Positions 8,768 through 18,611 of a stretch of DNA of 64,000 nucleotides are shown one piece after another (position 1 is the stretch's first letter; each line of letters begins with the position of its first letter). The notes beneath the pieces were generated by a model. The model was given only the letters and a program-made list of their open reading frames with translations. It had not been told where the DNA came from and ran no database searches. Origin of the DNA: Streptacidiphilus sp. PB12-B1b (GTDB lineage: Bacteria > Actinomycetota > Actinomycetes > Streptomycetales > Streptomycetaceae); assembly GCF_014084125.1 (NCBI RefSeq), contig NZ_CP048405.1:6448001-6512000 (forward strand), read 5' to 3'. A program made the translations under genes and the position numbers.

Positions 8768-8815
8768 TGCCGCCCCCGTTCCGGTGCCGGCGCGGTGCCT
8801 GGGGGCACCACGCGA

Positions 8816-9154
8816 TCACCCGTTGCTGTACATGTTCTGCTTGGTCTGGTGTTCCAGCTCGTCGTAGTTGTCGGCCACCTGCTTGGTCTGGCCGCCGTAC
8901 TCGTCGATGAAGCCCTGCAGCAGGCCGACCATCTGCGAGATCCACTTCTGCATGGCGTCGTGCGTGCCGAGCAGGTTCTCCGCACCCGCGAAGCCCTTGC
9001 CGAGGGTGCCGCTGCCGATGGTGGTGTCGTAGAGCGCGCAGTCGGACGTGTTGCCCAGCTCGACGGAGACCGCGTTGAGCTTGGCGACGGTGGACGACAG
9101 GGCCGCCACGTCCACCTGGTATCCCGTGCTCTTCTTCCCGTTGCCGTCGCTCAT
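8816..9154 (-). CDS. small WXG100/ESAT-6-like protein
   Basis: 112 aa, helical hairpin size. Starts MSDGNGKKSTGYQVDVAALS. The turn region is GTLGKGFAGAENLLG rather than a strict W-x-G, but it is followed by QKWISQMVGLLQGFIDEYGGQ and the C-terminal NYDELEHQTKQN, which matches the YxxxD/E type VII export signal. ATG 9154 has GGGGAAG upstream. First gene of a three-gene cassette with the Gly-rich WXG protein and the mycosin. No EccB, EccC, EccD or EccE genes are in the window. Confidence 0.75.
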   Translation of the reverse strand: MSDGNGKKSTGYQVDVAALSSTVAKLNAVSVELGNTSDCALYDTTIGSGTLGKGFAGAENLLGTHDAMQKWISQMVGLLQGFIDEYGGQTKQVADNYDELEHQTKQNMYSNG

Positions 9155-9285
9155 GCCCGGCTTCCCCCTCCCCCTGTACTGCCTCCGTCCATCATAGGGA
9201 TGCCCTCCGACAGCCCGGCAACCGGATTGGCGTGCCCAGGGCAATCTCACACCAAGGTGCGACCCCCGCCGCCGCGTTGACCGCG

Positions 9286-9342
9286 CACCAGCCCCCGCGC
9301 TCCGGTGCGCAGCTGCGGTGCGCCGGAGGGCGGGGGCTGGTG
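9286..9342 (-). terminator. terminator of serA
   Basis: CACCAGCCCCCGC (9286-9298) pairs with GCGGGGGCTGGTG (9330-9342), with a further TCCGG/CCGGA inside. It is 19 bases after the serA stop and isolates serA from the WXG cassette. Confidence 0.75.
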
Positions 9343-9360
9343 GGTGGGGCGTGGGCGCGG

Positions 9361-10968
9361 TCAGGCGGAGAGGTTCACCGAGCGGGCGAACTGGGCGCCG
9401 ATCTCGGTGGCGATCTCGGTGAGCAGCGGCTGCGGGATCTCGCTGTCGACGGTGAGCGAGACCAGGGCGTCCCCGGCCTCGTCGTCGCGGGAGACCTGCA
9501 TCCCGGCGATGTTGATGCCGGCCTCGCCGAGCAGGCGGCCGAGGGTGCCGACGACGCCGGGGCGGTCGTCGTAGCGGAAGAACGCCATGTGGTCGGTGAG
9601 CACCAGGTCCACGTCGAAGGTGTCGACGCCGACGATCTTCTGGATGCGCTTGGGGCCGGTCAGGGTGCCGGAGACGGAGACCTCGCGGCCGTCGTTGAGG
9701 GTGCCGCGGACCACGATGACGTTGCGGTACTCGGGGCTCTCGCTGGTGGTGGTCAGCCGCACCTCCAGGCCGCGCTCCTGCGCGAACAGCGGGGCGTTGA
9801 CGTAGGAGACGGTCTCGGCGACGACGTCCTCGAAGACGCCCTTGAGCGCGGACAGCTCCAGCACCTTGACGTCGTGCTGGGTGATCTCGCCGCGGACCTC
9901 GACGTCGAGCCGGACGGCGACCTCGCCGGCCAGCGCGGTGAAGATCCGGCCGAGCTTCTCGGCGAGCGGCAGGCCGGGGCGGACGTCCTCGGCGATGACG
10001 CCGCCCTGGACGTTGACCGCGTCCGGGACCAGCTCGCCCGCGAGCGCGAGCCGGACGGACTTGGCGACCGAGATGCCGGCCTTCTCCTGCGCCTCGTCGG
10101 TGGAGGCGCCGAGGTGCGGGGTGGAGACGACGTTGTCGAAGGCGAACAGCGGCGAGTCGGTGCAGGGCTCCTTGACGTAGACGTCGAGGCCGGCGCCGGC
10201 CACCCGGCCCTCCTTGAGGGCGGAGGCCAGGGCCTCCTCGTCGACGATGCCGCCGCGCGCGGCGTTGACGATGCGGACGGTCGGCTTGACCTTGTGCAGC
10301 GCCTCGTCGCCGATCAGGCCGATGGTCTCCGGGGTCTTCGGGAGGTGCACCGTGATGAAGTCGGCGACCTGCAGCAGCTCGTCCAGCGGCAGCAGCTTGA
10401 CGCCCATCTGGGCGGCGCGGGCGGCCTGGATGTAGGGGTCGTAGGCGACGATCTTCATGCCGAAGGCGGACATGCGCTGCGCGACCAGCACGCCGATGCG
10501 GCCGAGGCCGACCACGCCGAGGGTCTTCTCGGCCAGCTCGACGCCGGTGTACTTGCTGCGCTTCCACTCGCCGTTCTTCAGCGCGAGGTTGGCGGCCGGA
10601 ATGTGCCGGGCGGTGGAGATCAGCAGGCCGCAGGCCAGCTCGGCGGCGGTGACGATGTTGGACGTCGGGGCGTTGACGACCATCACGCCGGCCTTGGTGG
10701 CGGCGGGCACGTCCACGTTGTCCAGGCCCACGCCGGCCCGGGCGACGACCTTCAGCCGCCGGGCGGCGGCGATGGCCTCGGCGTCGACCTTGGTGGCGGA
10801 GCGGATCAGGATCGCGTCCACGTCGGCGATGGCGGGCAGCAGCTCGGCGCGGTTGGCGCCGTCGCAGTGGCGGATCTCGAAGTCGGGGCCCAGTGCGTCG
10901 ACGGTCGCAGGCGACAGCTCTTCCGCGATGAGAACGACAGGCTTCTTCTGAGGGGTAGCAGCGCTCAC
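9361..10968 (-). CDS. serA: D-3-phosphoglycerate dehydrogenase
   Basis: Oxidises 3-phosphoglycerate, the first step of serine synthesis. 535 aa, the long type with an intervening (ASB) domain and a C-terminal ACT domain. The order is substrate/NAD domain with VGLGRIG, catalytic Arg in NAARGGIVDE, Glu in LDVYVKEP, His in STPHLGAST, then the ASB domain from about 310, then ACT (DRPGVVGTLGRLLGEAGINIAGMQVSRD). GTG 10968 with AAGGAC upstream is chosen over earlier in-frame starts because the N-terminus SAATPQKKPVVLIAEELSP matches the family start. The ACT domain suggests serine feedback. A TAGACT-like -10 sits near 11131-11136. Confidence 0.95.
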   Translation of the reverse strand: MSAATPQKKPVVLIAEELSPATVDALGPDFEIRHCDGANRAELLPAIADVDAILIRSATKVDAEAIAAARRLKVVARAGVGLDNVDVPAATKAGVMVVNAPTSNIVTAAELACGLLISTARHIPAANLALKNGEWKRSKYTGVELAEKTLGVVGLGRIGVLVAQRMSAFGMKIVAYDPYIQAARAAQMGVKLLPLDELLQVADFITVHLPKTPETIGLIGDEALHKVKPTVRIVNAARGGIVDEEALASALKEGRVAGAGLDVYVKEPCTDSPLFAFDNVVSTPHLGASTDEAQEKAGISVAKSVRLALAGELVPDAVNVQGGVIAEDVRPGLPLAEKLGRIFTALAGEVAVRLDVEVRGEITQHDVKVLELSALKGVFEDVVAETVSYVNAPLFAQERGLEVRLTTTSESPEYRNVIVVRGTLNDGREVSVSGTLTGPKRIQKIVGVDTFDVDLVLTDHMAFFRYDDRPGVVGTLGRLLGEAGINIAGMQVSRDDEAGDALVSLTVDSEIPQPLLTEIATEIGAQFARSVNLSA

Positions 10969-11206
10969 GACAGTTGTCCTTACTGTCCGGGTCTCCCCGG
11001 CCGCTCGGGGTGCGGGTGGGCACCCTGGTGCTGTCATGGCAGGGCCATGGGCACGGACGGCATGGTGGGGACGGTGGCATGCCGCGTTGGAGACGCACGA
11101 CGCTGTGAGCCTGACGCGCAATCGGGAGTCTATCGAGGGTTGGCGGCATGACCGGCGCCCATGCGGAGGAATCACCCGCACGGGATCAGCCAAACCGTAC
11201 AAAGAA

Positions 11207-11236
11207 GCGGGGGCGCCCGTGAGCGGACGCCCCCGC
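11207..11236 (-). terminator. terminator of ilvC
   Basis: Perfect 9-bp stem GCGGGGGCG (11207-11215) with CGCCCCCGC (11228-11236). On the minus strand it is followed by TTCTTTGT. It is 16 bases past the ilvC stop. Confidence 0.85.
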
Positions 11237-11252
11237 CGGTCGGACCCGGGGC

Positions 11253-12275
<1,023 letters not shown>

Positions 12276-12347
12276 CTAGCAGTTATTGGACACCGTACGC
12301 CGGTGGCGGCGAGACGGGTTTTGTTCTCGAATGGTGAGACTACTGTC

Positions 12348-12872
12348 TCAGGCGCTGCGATCCAGCGCGCGCAGCGAGCGGTCGGTGATGGAGCGGGCGC
12401 CCCGGCCGACGGCCACCAGGCCCGACTGCACCAGCTCCTTGATGCCGTACGGTTCCAGCATCTTCAGCATCGCCTCGAGCTTGTCCGAGCTGCCGGTGGC
12501 CTCGATGGTCACGGCCTCCGGGGAGACGTCCACGGTCTTGGCCCGGAACAGCTGGACGATCTCGGTGATCTGGGAGCGGGTCTCGCTGTCCGCGCGCACC
12601 TTGACCAGCACCAGCTCGCGGCGGACCGCCGCGGCCGGGTCCAGCTCGACGATCTTTATGACGTTGACCAGCTTGTTGAGCTGCTTGGTGACCTGCTCCA
12701 GCGGCAGGTCCTCCACGTTGACGACGATGGTCATCCGGGAGATGTCGGGGTGCTCGGTCGGTCCGACCGCGAGCGAGTCGATGTTGAAACCCCGGCGGGA
12801 GAACAGGGCGGCGATGCGGGCGAGCACGCCGGGCTTGTTCTCGACCAGGACGGAGAGGGTGTGCTTGGACAT
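12348..12872 (-). CDS. ilvN: acetolactate synthase small (regulatory) subunit
   Basis: Valine-sensing regulatory subunit of acetohydroxyacid synthase. 174 aa. The N-terminal ACT domain (MSKHTLSVLVENKPGVLARIAALFSRRGFNIDSLAVG) is followed by the C-terminal ALS_ss_C domain (VRADSETRSQITEIVQLFRAKTVDVSPE). It starts 47 bases after ilvB and forms the holoenzyme with it. Confidence 0.96.
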   Translation of the reverse strand: MSKHTLSVLVENKPGVLARIAALFSRRGFNIDSLAVGPTEHPDISRMTIVVNVEDLPLEQVTKQLNKLVNVIKIVELDPAAAVRRELVLVKVRADSETRSQITEIVQLFRAKTVDVSPEAVTIEATGSSDKLEAMLKMLEPYGIKELVQSGLVAVGRGARSITDRSLRALDRSA

Positions 12873-12919
12873 GGGTTCGGCTCTCTGTTCCGTGGCTCTC
12901 GGTTCCGTGGCTGCGGGGT

Positions 12920-14746
12920 TCAGTCGTTCTCGTCGCCGAAGTCCGGGCGGACGTCGCGGGCGGCCAGGATCTCGTCGTTGCTGGTGCCGGCGGCGACCAT
13001 CGGCCAGACCATGGCGTCCTGGTGCACGATGAAGTCGATCACGACCGGGCCGTCCTTGATGGCCATCGCCTGCTGGATCACCGTGTCGAGGTCCTCCGGG
13101 CGCTCGCAGCGCAGGCCGTAGCAGCCCATGGCCTCGGCGAGCTTCACGAAGTCCGGGATGCGGGTGCCGGCGGCGGGGCCGCGGCCGTCGTTGGCCGGGC
13201 CGTCGTGCAGCACGGTATTGGAGTAGCGCTCGCCGTAGAACAGCGTCTGCCACTGCCGGACCATGCCCAGCGAGCCGTTGTTGATGATGGCGACCTTGAT
13301 CGGGATGTTGTTCAGCGCGCAGGTGACCAGCTCCTGGTTGGTCATCTGGAAGCAGCCGTCGCCGTCGATCGCCCAGACCTCGGTGTCGGGCCGGCCCGCC
13401 TTGGCGCCCATGGCGGCCGGGACCGCGTACCCCATGGTGCCCGCGCCGCCGGAGTTCAGCCAGGTGGACGGCTTGTCGAAGGTCAGGAACTGCGAGGCCC
13501 ACATCTGGTGCTGGCCGACGCCCGCGACGTAGACGGCGTCCGTGCCGACCAGCCGGCCGATCCGCTCGATGACCTGCTGCGGGCTGAGCATGCCGTCCGG
13601 CGCGGCGTCGTAGCCCAGCGGGTAGGTCTTGCGCCAGCCGTTGAGCTGCTCCCACCACTCGCCGTACTCGGGGGCGGTCCCGGCCGAGAACTCCGCCTGC
13701 ACGGCCTGGATCAGGTCGGCCAGGATCTCCCGGGCGTCGCCGACGATGGGGACGTCTGCCACCCGGTTCTTGCCGATCTCGGCCGGGTCGATGTCGGCGT
13801 GGACGACCTTGGCGTGCGGGGCGAAGGTGTCCAGCCGGCCGGTGACCCGGTCGTCGAAGCGGGTGCCGACGGCGAACAGCAGGTCGGCCTTCTGCAGCGC
13901 GGTGACGGCGGCGACCGAGCCGTGCATGCCGGGCATGCCCAGGTGCTGGTCGTGGGTGTCGGGGAAGGCGCCCAGCGCCATCAGCGTGGTGACCACCGGG
14001 ACGCCGGTCAGCTCGGCCAGGATGCGCAGCTCGGCGGTGGCGCCCGCCTTGATGACGCCGCCGCCGACGTACAGCACCGGGCGCTTGGCCGAGGTCAGCA
14101 GCCGGGCAGCCTCGCGGATCTGCTTGGCGTGCGGCTTGGTGACCGGGCGGTAGCCGGGCAGCTGCATCTCGACCGGCCAGCGGAACACGGTCTGGGCCTG
14201 CAGCGCGTCCTTGGAGATGTCGACCAGGACCGGCCCGGGGCGCCCGGTGGAGGCGATGTGGAACGCCTCGGCGACCACCCGGGGGATCTCGGCCGGGTCG
14301 GTGACCAGGTAGTTGTGCTTGATGATCGGCATGGTGATGCCGCAGATGTCGGCCTCCTGGAAGGCGTCCGTGCCGATCACGGCGCTGGCGACCTGGCCGG
14401 TGATGGCGACGATCGGCACCGAGTCCATGTAGGCGTCGGCGATCGGGGTGACCAGGTTGGTCGCGCCCGGCCCCGAGGTGGCCATGCACACCCCGACCTT
14501 GCCGGTGGCCTGGGCGTAGCCGGTGGCGGCGTGGCCGGCGCCCTGCTCGTGCCGGACCAGGACGTGGCGGACCTTGGTGGAGTCCATCAGCGGGTCGTAC
14601 GCCGGGAGGATGGTGCCGCCCGGAATCCCGAAGACCGTCTCGGCGCCGACCGCTTCGAGCGAGCGGATGAGCGACTGGGCCCCCGTCATGGGCTCGGCCA
14701 CGGGGGTCTCGCCGCGCTGGGTGGCGGCGGCTGGCTGCTCGGTCAT
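12920..14746 (-). CDS. ilvB: acetolactate synthase large (catalytic) subunit
   Basis: ThDP-dependent condensation of two pyruvates, or pyruvate with 2-oxobutyrate. 608 aa, normal length, with N-terminal PYR domain (activating Glu in [17 protein letters not shown]), central FAD-type domain, and C-terminal PP domain with the ThDP motif [13 protein letters not shown]. Expression is expected to be set by the leader peptide and terminator at 14834-14949. Operon order ilvB-ilvN(-ilvC) with serA downstream is the usual actinobacterial one. Confidence 0.97.
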   Translation of the reverse strand: MTEQPAAATQRGETPVAEPMTGAQSLIRSLEAVGAETVFGIPGGTILPAYDPLMDSTKVRHVLVRHEQGAGHAATGYAQATGKVGVCMATSGPGATNLVTPIADAYMDSVPIVAITGQVASAVIGTDAFQEADICGITMPIIKHNYLVTDPAEIPRVVAEAFHIASTGRPGPVLVDISKDALQAQTVFRWPVEMQLPGYRPVTKPHAKQIREAARLLTSAKRPVLYVGGGVIKAGATAELRILAELTGVPVVTTLMALGAFPDTHDQHLGMPGMHGSVAAVTALQKADLLFAVGTRFDDRVTGRLDTFAPHAKVVHADIDPAEIGKNRVADVPIVGDAREILADLIQAVQAEFSAGTAPEYGEWWEQLNGWRKTYPLGYDAAPDGMLSPQQVIERIGRLVGTDAVYVAGVGQHQMWASQFLTFDKPSTWLNSGGAGTMGYAVPAAMGAKAGRPDTEVWAIDGDGCFQMTNQELVTCALNNIPIKVAIINNGSLGMVRQWQTLFYGERYSNTVLHDGPANDGRGPAAGTRIPDFVKLAEAMGCYGLRCERPEDLDTVIQQAMAIKDGPVVIDFIVHQDAMVWPMVAAGTSNDEILAARDVRPDFGDEND

Positions 14747-14833
14747 CTGCTGTTCCTTCTCGGGGGATGCGTCACGGCGTTTCCTGGCGTTGGGTGCCCG
14801 GTGGTTCGGGGTCCTCCCCCGAAAGCAGGCAGT

Positions 14834-14868
14834 AAAAAACCCCTCGTGCCCGGGGGCATGCGAGGGGT
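14834..14868 (-). terminator. ilvB attenuator terminator
   Basis: ACCCCTCG pairs with CGAGGGGT (14861-14868) around a GC-rich inner stem; on the minus strand the hairpin is followed by six Ts (14839-14834). It lies 40 bases after the leader peptide stop and 88 bases before ilvB. Confidence 0.88.
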
Positions 14869-14907
14869 GGCGCGTCAGCTACTCGATTCCGGGACAGGGT
14901 CTCCGGA

Positions 14908-14949
14908 TCAGCCGACGCGCCCGCCAAGTACGAGAATTCGGGTGGTCAT
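14908..14949 (-). CDS. ilvB leader peptide (13 aa)
   Basis: MTTRILVLGGRVG, with control codons ATT-CTC-GTA-CTT for Ile, Leu, Val and Leu. GGGAGGAAGG lies 8-10 bases before the ATG at 14949. The sequence closely matches the ilvB leader peptides known from Streptomyces and other actinobacteria. Stalling of the ribosome on these codons when any branched-chain aminoacyl-tRNA is scarce would stop the hairpin at 14834-14868 from forming. Confidence 0.88.
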   Translation of the reverse strand: MTTRILVLGGRVG

Positions 14950-14982
14950 GTGCTCGACCTTCCTCCCGCACCCTGGGGAGTG

Positions 14983-17370
14983 TCAAGCCGGCGGGATCGC
15001 CGTCTCATCATGCGGACCCGGATCGAGATGCCCTGCGGACGGCCCGGTCCGGGAGCCTAACTGCTGGTCAACGCCCAGGTGGGAGCGGTCGCGGCCGTGC
15101 GGCCCCGGCTCGGCGGGGGTGCTGCCGCGGGCGGCCGCCGGGGCGTCCGGGCAGGTCTCGGTGCGGGCCTCCGGCACCGGGACGTCACCCGTCAGGTGGA
15201 CCAGCCGCACCGGATCGGCGGGGCGGCACGGCCGGGCGGCGACCCGCAGCCGCTGGTCGGGCTCGGTGCGCCGGTGCAGCTCGCTGCGCAGCTCCGGGGT
15301 GTAGAGCGAGACCCGGTCCTTGCCGTGCCGTTTGGCCTGGTACATGGCCAGGTCGGCGTTGCGCAGCAGCTTGGCCGGGGTGACCCCGGGCTCGGCGAAG
15401 GCGATGCCGATGCTGGCGGCGACGGTGAGCTCCTCGCCGCCGATCCAGTAGGGCGCGGAGAGCGCGCAGCGCAGCCGCTCGGCGACGTCGGCGGCCTTGT
15501 GCTGGTCGAGGTCGCCGACCAGCAGCACCGCGAACTCGTCGCCGCCGAGGCGGGCGACGGTGTCGGTGGCGCGCACCGACTCCTGGAGCCGCCGGGCGGC
15601 CTGGACCAGCAGTTCGTCGCCGGCCTGGTGCCCGGCGCTGTCGTTGACGGCCTTGAAGCCGTCGAGGTCCAGGAACAGCACGGCGACCTGGCCGGGGTCC
15701 TCCCGGGCGGCGGCGTCGTGGTCGGCCGCCTGTCGGCCGGTGCTGTCGCGGCCGCCCAGCGCCTGCCGTCCGCGGTCCAGGAACAGCGCCCGGTTGGGCA
15801 GGTCGGTGAGCGTGTCGTGGAACGCGCTGTGCTTCAACTGGGCCTGGAGGCGTACGCGTTCGGAGACGTCGCGGCAGTTGAAGATCAGCCCGTCGCGGTA
15901 GCGGTTGACGGTGGACTCGACGTCCAGCCACTCCCCCGCGCCGGAGCGGACCCGGCACTCGATGCGCGCGGTGGGCTCGCTGTCGGGGCTCTCCGCCAGG
16001 TAGCGCTGGACCTCCCAGAGCACATGGCCGAGGTCGTCGGGGTGGACCATCTCCGGCAGCCGGGTGCCGACGATCTCCTCGGCGGGCCTGCCGTAGACGC
16101 CGTTGGCGGCGGGGCTGACGTACTGCAGCACGCCGCCCGGGTCGGCGATCATGATGACGTCGCTGGAGCCCTGGACCAGGGAGCGGAAGTGTTGCTCCTG
16201 CCGGGCCAGCCGCTGGGCCAGGGCCAGGTTGTCCAGCAGCATGATGCCCTGCCGCAGGATGAGCGCGAAGACGACGGTGCAGCCGACGATCAGGACGAAG
16301 CGGTCCAGCTGGTGCTGGGTGAGGACGTCGTACAGCAGCCCGGCGGTGCAGACGGCGGCGGCCAGGTACGGGGTGAGCGCGCTGAAGGTGGAGGCGACCC
16401 GCGGGCGCGGGCCGTGGCCGGTGCCGTGCCCGTGGCTGCCGCCGGCCCAGGGCGCCCAGGCCAGCAGCATGCTGCCGGTGAACCAGCCGCTGTCGAGGAG
16501 TTGGCCGGAGTGGTAGGAGCCGGTGAGGGTGTCGCTGGTGAACAGCGCGTCGCAGAGGACGGTCAGCGCCAGCGCCACTATGGCGGTGTTGACGGCGGCG
16601 CGGTTGCCCTCGCGGCTGCGGAAGCGCAGCCCGAGCACCATGCTGATCAGCAGGATGTCCAGCAGCGGGTAGGCGAGCGCCAGGGTGAGCCGCAGCGGGC
16701 CGCCGCCCGCGCCGTGCGCGGTGCGGGAGAGCGCCAGGCTCCAGCTGAGGGTCAGCAGCGATCCGGCGATCAGCCAGCTGTCGAGGGTGAGGCAGACCCA
16801 TCCGGCCAGGTTGCGCGGGCGGTTGGCCAGCAGCAGCAGGCCGAGGATGACCGGCGGCGCGAACATCAGGAAGGCGTAGTCGGCGATGGACGGCACCGGC
16901 ACGGGCTTCTGCAGCACCACCTGGTACCAGCCCCACACGCCGTTGCCGAAGGCGACCATCAGCGAGGAGACGCCGAAGCAGAGCCAGGCCGAGCGGCTCC
17001 GGGCGCCGTGCGCGGTGCAGGCGTGGGCCAGGCAGGACAGGGCGGCGGTGAGGGCGGCGGCGGCGAGGCCGAAGTCGCCCATGAAGTCGGCGAGGCGCTG
17101 GGAGCCCCAGCCGGCCGACGCCCCGGCCAGGTAGCCGAGGCAGACGACCAGGATCAGCAGCCGGGGCAGCCGCGGGGGGCGGCCAGGCGGCTGCCCGTCC
17201 GGACCGGCGCCGTCGGGTGCGGTCCGGTCCGGGCCCGGGTCCGCGGTGAGGTCGGCGTGGACGTCCTCGAAGGTGGAACTGGGGGCCAGCGTCCGCTGGA
17301 CGCCGGGCCCCGGCACGGAGTGCTCCTCGCCCCAGGGCGGGCCGGGCAACACGGTTTCAGTACTCAACAC
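14983..17370 (-). CDS. membrane PAS-GGDEF diguanylate cyclase
   Basis: Predicted c-di-GMP synthase. 795 aa from GTG 17370: about ten membrane helices between residues 70 and 380 (MASE-like sensor), a PAS domain at about 395-500, and a GGDEF domain from about 525 with intact RLGGDEF at 609-613 and the inhibitory I-site RATD five residues before it. The C-terminal 90 residues are disordered, and no EAL domain follows. GTG 17370 is chosen for its GGAGGGGGAG ribosome site; an ATG at 17409 would add 13 residues. In Streptomyces a GGDEF gene beside ilvB is conserved as I recall. It would feed the BldD/WhiG developmental switch. Confidence 0.88.
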   Translation of the reverse strand: MLSTETVLPGPPWGEEHSVPGPGVQRTLAPSSTFEDVHADLTADPGPDRTAPDGAGPDGQPPGRPPRLPRLLILVVCLGYLAGASAGWGSQRLADFMGDFGLAAAALTAALSCLAHACTAHGARSRSAWLCFGVSSLMVAFGNGVWGWYQVVLQKPVPVPSIADYAFLMFAPPVILGLLLLANRPRNLAGWVCLTLDSWLIAGSLLTLSWSLALSRTAHGAGGGPLRLTLALAYPLLDILLISMVLGLRFRSREGNRAAVNTAIVALALTVLCDALFTSDTLTGSYHSGQLLDSGWFTGSMLLAWAPWAGGSHGHGTGHGPRPRVASTFSALTPYLAAAVCTAGLLYDVLTQHQLDRFVLIVGCTVVFALILRQGIMLLDNLALAQRLARQEQHFRSLVQGSSDVIMIADPGGVLQYVSPAANGVYGRPAEEIVGTRLPEMVHPDDLGHVLWEVQRYLAESPDSEPTARIECRVRSGAGEWLDVESTVNRYRDGLIFNCRDVSERVRLQAQLKHSAFHDTLTDLPNRALFLDRGRQALGGRDSTGRQAADHDAAAREDPGQVAVLFLDLDGFKAVNDSAGHQAGDELLVQAARRLQESVRATDTVARLGGDEFAVLLVGDLDQHKAADVAERLRCALSAPYWIGGEELTVAASIGIAFAEPGVTPAKLLRNADLAMYQAKRHGKDRVSLYTPELRSELHRRTEPDQRLRVAARPCRPADPVRLVHLTGDVPVPEARTETCPDAPAAARGSTPAEPGPHGRDRSHLGVDQQLGSRTGPSAGHLDPGPHDETAIPPA

Positions 17371-17629
17371 CGGCAACTCCCCCTCCGGCCCCGGGTGCGG
17401 TCGGAGCATCGGGGCGGAAAGCTCCGTACCGGTTCTCCCGGTCTGGACCTTACACCACTCTCGTCACTCTGCGGCATGCACACTCAACTCAGAGTAATGG
17501 AGCCCGGTGCGACCGCCGCAGGGGATTCGCTCCGCCGGGTGAAGGTGCCCGGAAACGGTGGCGCGGCAGGGGTGTTGGTGCGAAGGCGGACGCGCGGGCG
17601 GCGCCGGTGCGGCCCGGGGGCGCTCCGGC

Positions 17630-18553
17630 TCAGCCCGCCGCGACGGCGTTGGCCAGCGGTTCCCCGGCCAGGTGCCGCAGCAGTTGGGCGCGCAGCAGCC
17701 GCAGCGCGCGCGGCAGGAACGCCGAACTGGGGCCGCCGACATGCGGGGTGATCAGGACGTTGGGGGCGTGCCAGAGCGGGTGGCCGGGCGGCAGCGGCTC
17801 CGGATCGGTGACGTCCAGGGCGGCCCGCAGTCGGCCGGAGCGCAGCTCGGCCAGGAGCGCGTCGGTGCGGACGATCGGGCCCCGGGCGACGTTCACCAGC
17901 AGCGCGCCGTCCTTCATCCGGGCCAGGAATCCGGCGTCCGCCAGGCCCCGGCTCTGCTCGGTGAGCGGCACCAGCAGGACGACCACGTCGGCGGCGGGCA
18001 GAAGCTCGGGAAGCTCGTCGAGGGCGTGCACCGGCCCGTGGGGCGCGCTGCGCGCACTGCGCGCCACCCGGACGATGTCGCACTCGAAGGGCCGCAGCCG
18101 CTCCTCCAGCGCCGCGCCGATGGAGCCGTAGCCGACGATCAGCACGGTGCGGTCGGCCAGCGCCGGGTGGAACTTCTGCTGCCAGTCCCCGGTGTCCTGT
18201 CGGCGCACGGCCTGCGGGATGCCGCGCAGCGAGGCCAGCACCAGGGTCGCGGCCAGCTCGGCGGTGCTGGCGTCGTGCAGCCCCCGGGCGTTGTGCACGG
18301 CCACCCCGGCGGGCACGTGCGGCAGCACGTCGTCCACCCCGGCAGTGAGGGTCTGCACCACCCGCAGCGCGGGCAGCCGGGCCAGCAGCGGCAGGGAGGC
18401 GCCGCCGGTCAGGTAGGGCAGGCAGAAGAACTCGACGCCGTCCAGCACCTCCTGCGGGGGCGGCGGGGCGACGCCGTCCCAGACGGCGGCGTCCAGGTCG
18501 GCGGGCAGGCCGCCGATCTGCTCGGGCGGATAGGGCAGCAGGTAACGGGTCAT
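17630..18553 (-). CDS. D-2-hydroxyacid dehydrogenase family protein
   Basis: NAD(P)-dependent oxidoreductase of the D-isomer family. 307 aa: Rossmann motif VLIVGYGSIGAALEERL, catalytic Arg in NVARGPIVR, Glu in DVTDPEPLPPGHPLW, His in ITPHVGG. ATG 18553 is chosen over an earlier ATG at 18577 because the chain then starts MTRYLLPYPPEQIGG. Substrate is not predictable. No strong ribosome site is seen, and it follows the LuxR-type regulator by only 58 bases on the same strand, so read-through is likely. Confidence 0.85.
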   Translation of the reverse strand: MTRYLLPYPPEQIGGLPADLDAAVWDGVAPPPPQEVLDGVEFFCLPYLTGGASLPLLARLPALRVVQTLTAGVDDVLPHVPAGVAVHNARGLHDASTAELAATLVLASLRGIPQAVRRQDTGDWQQKFHPALADRTVLIVGYGSIGAALEERLRPFECDIVRVARSARSAPHGPVHALDELPELLPAADVVVLLVPLTEQSRGLADAGFLARMKDGALLVNVARGPIVRTDALLAELRSGRLRAALDVTDPEPLPPGHPLWHAPNVLITPHVGGPSSAFLPRALRLLRAQLLRHLAGEPLANAVAAG

Positions 18554-18611
18554 GGCAGCGAGGCTACGGTGCCGCACCGGCCGTCCGGTACGCCGCCCGA
18601 CGGGCGCGCCG

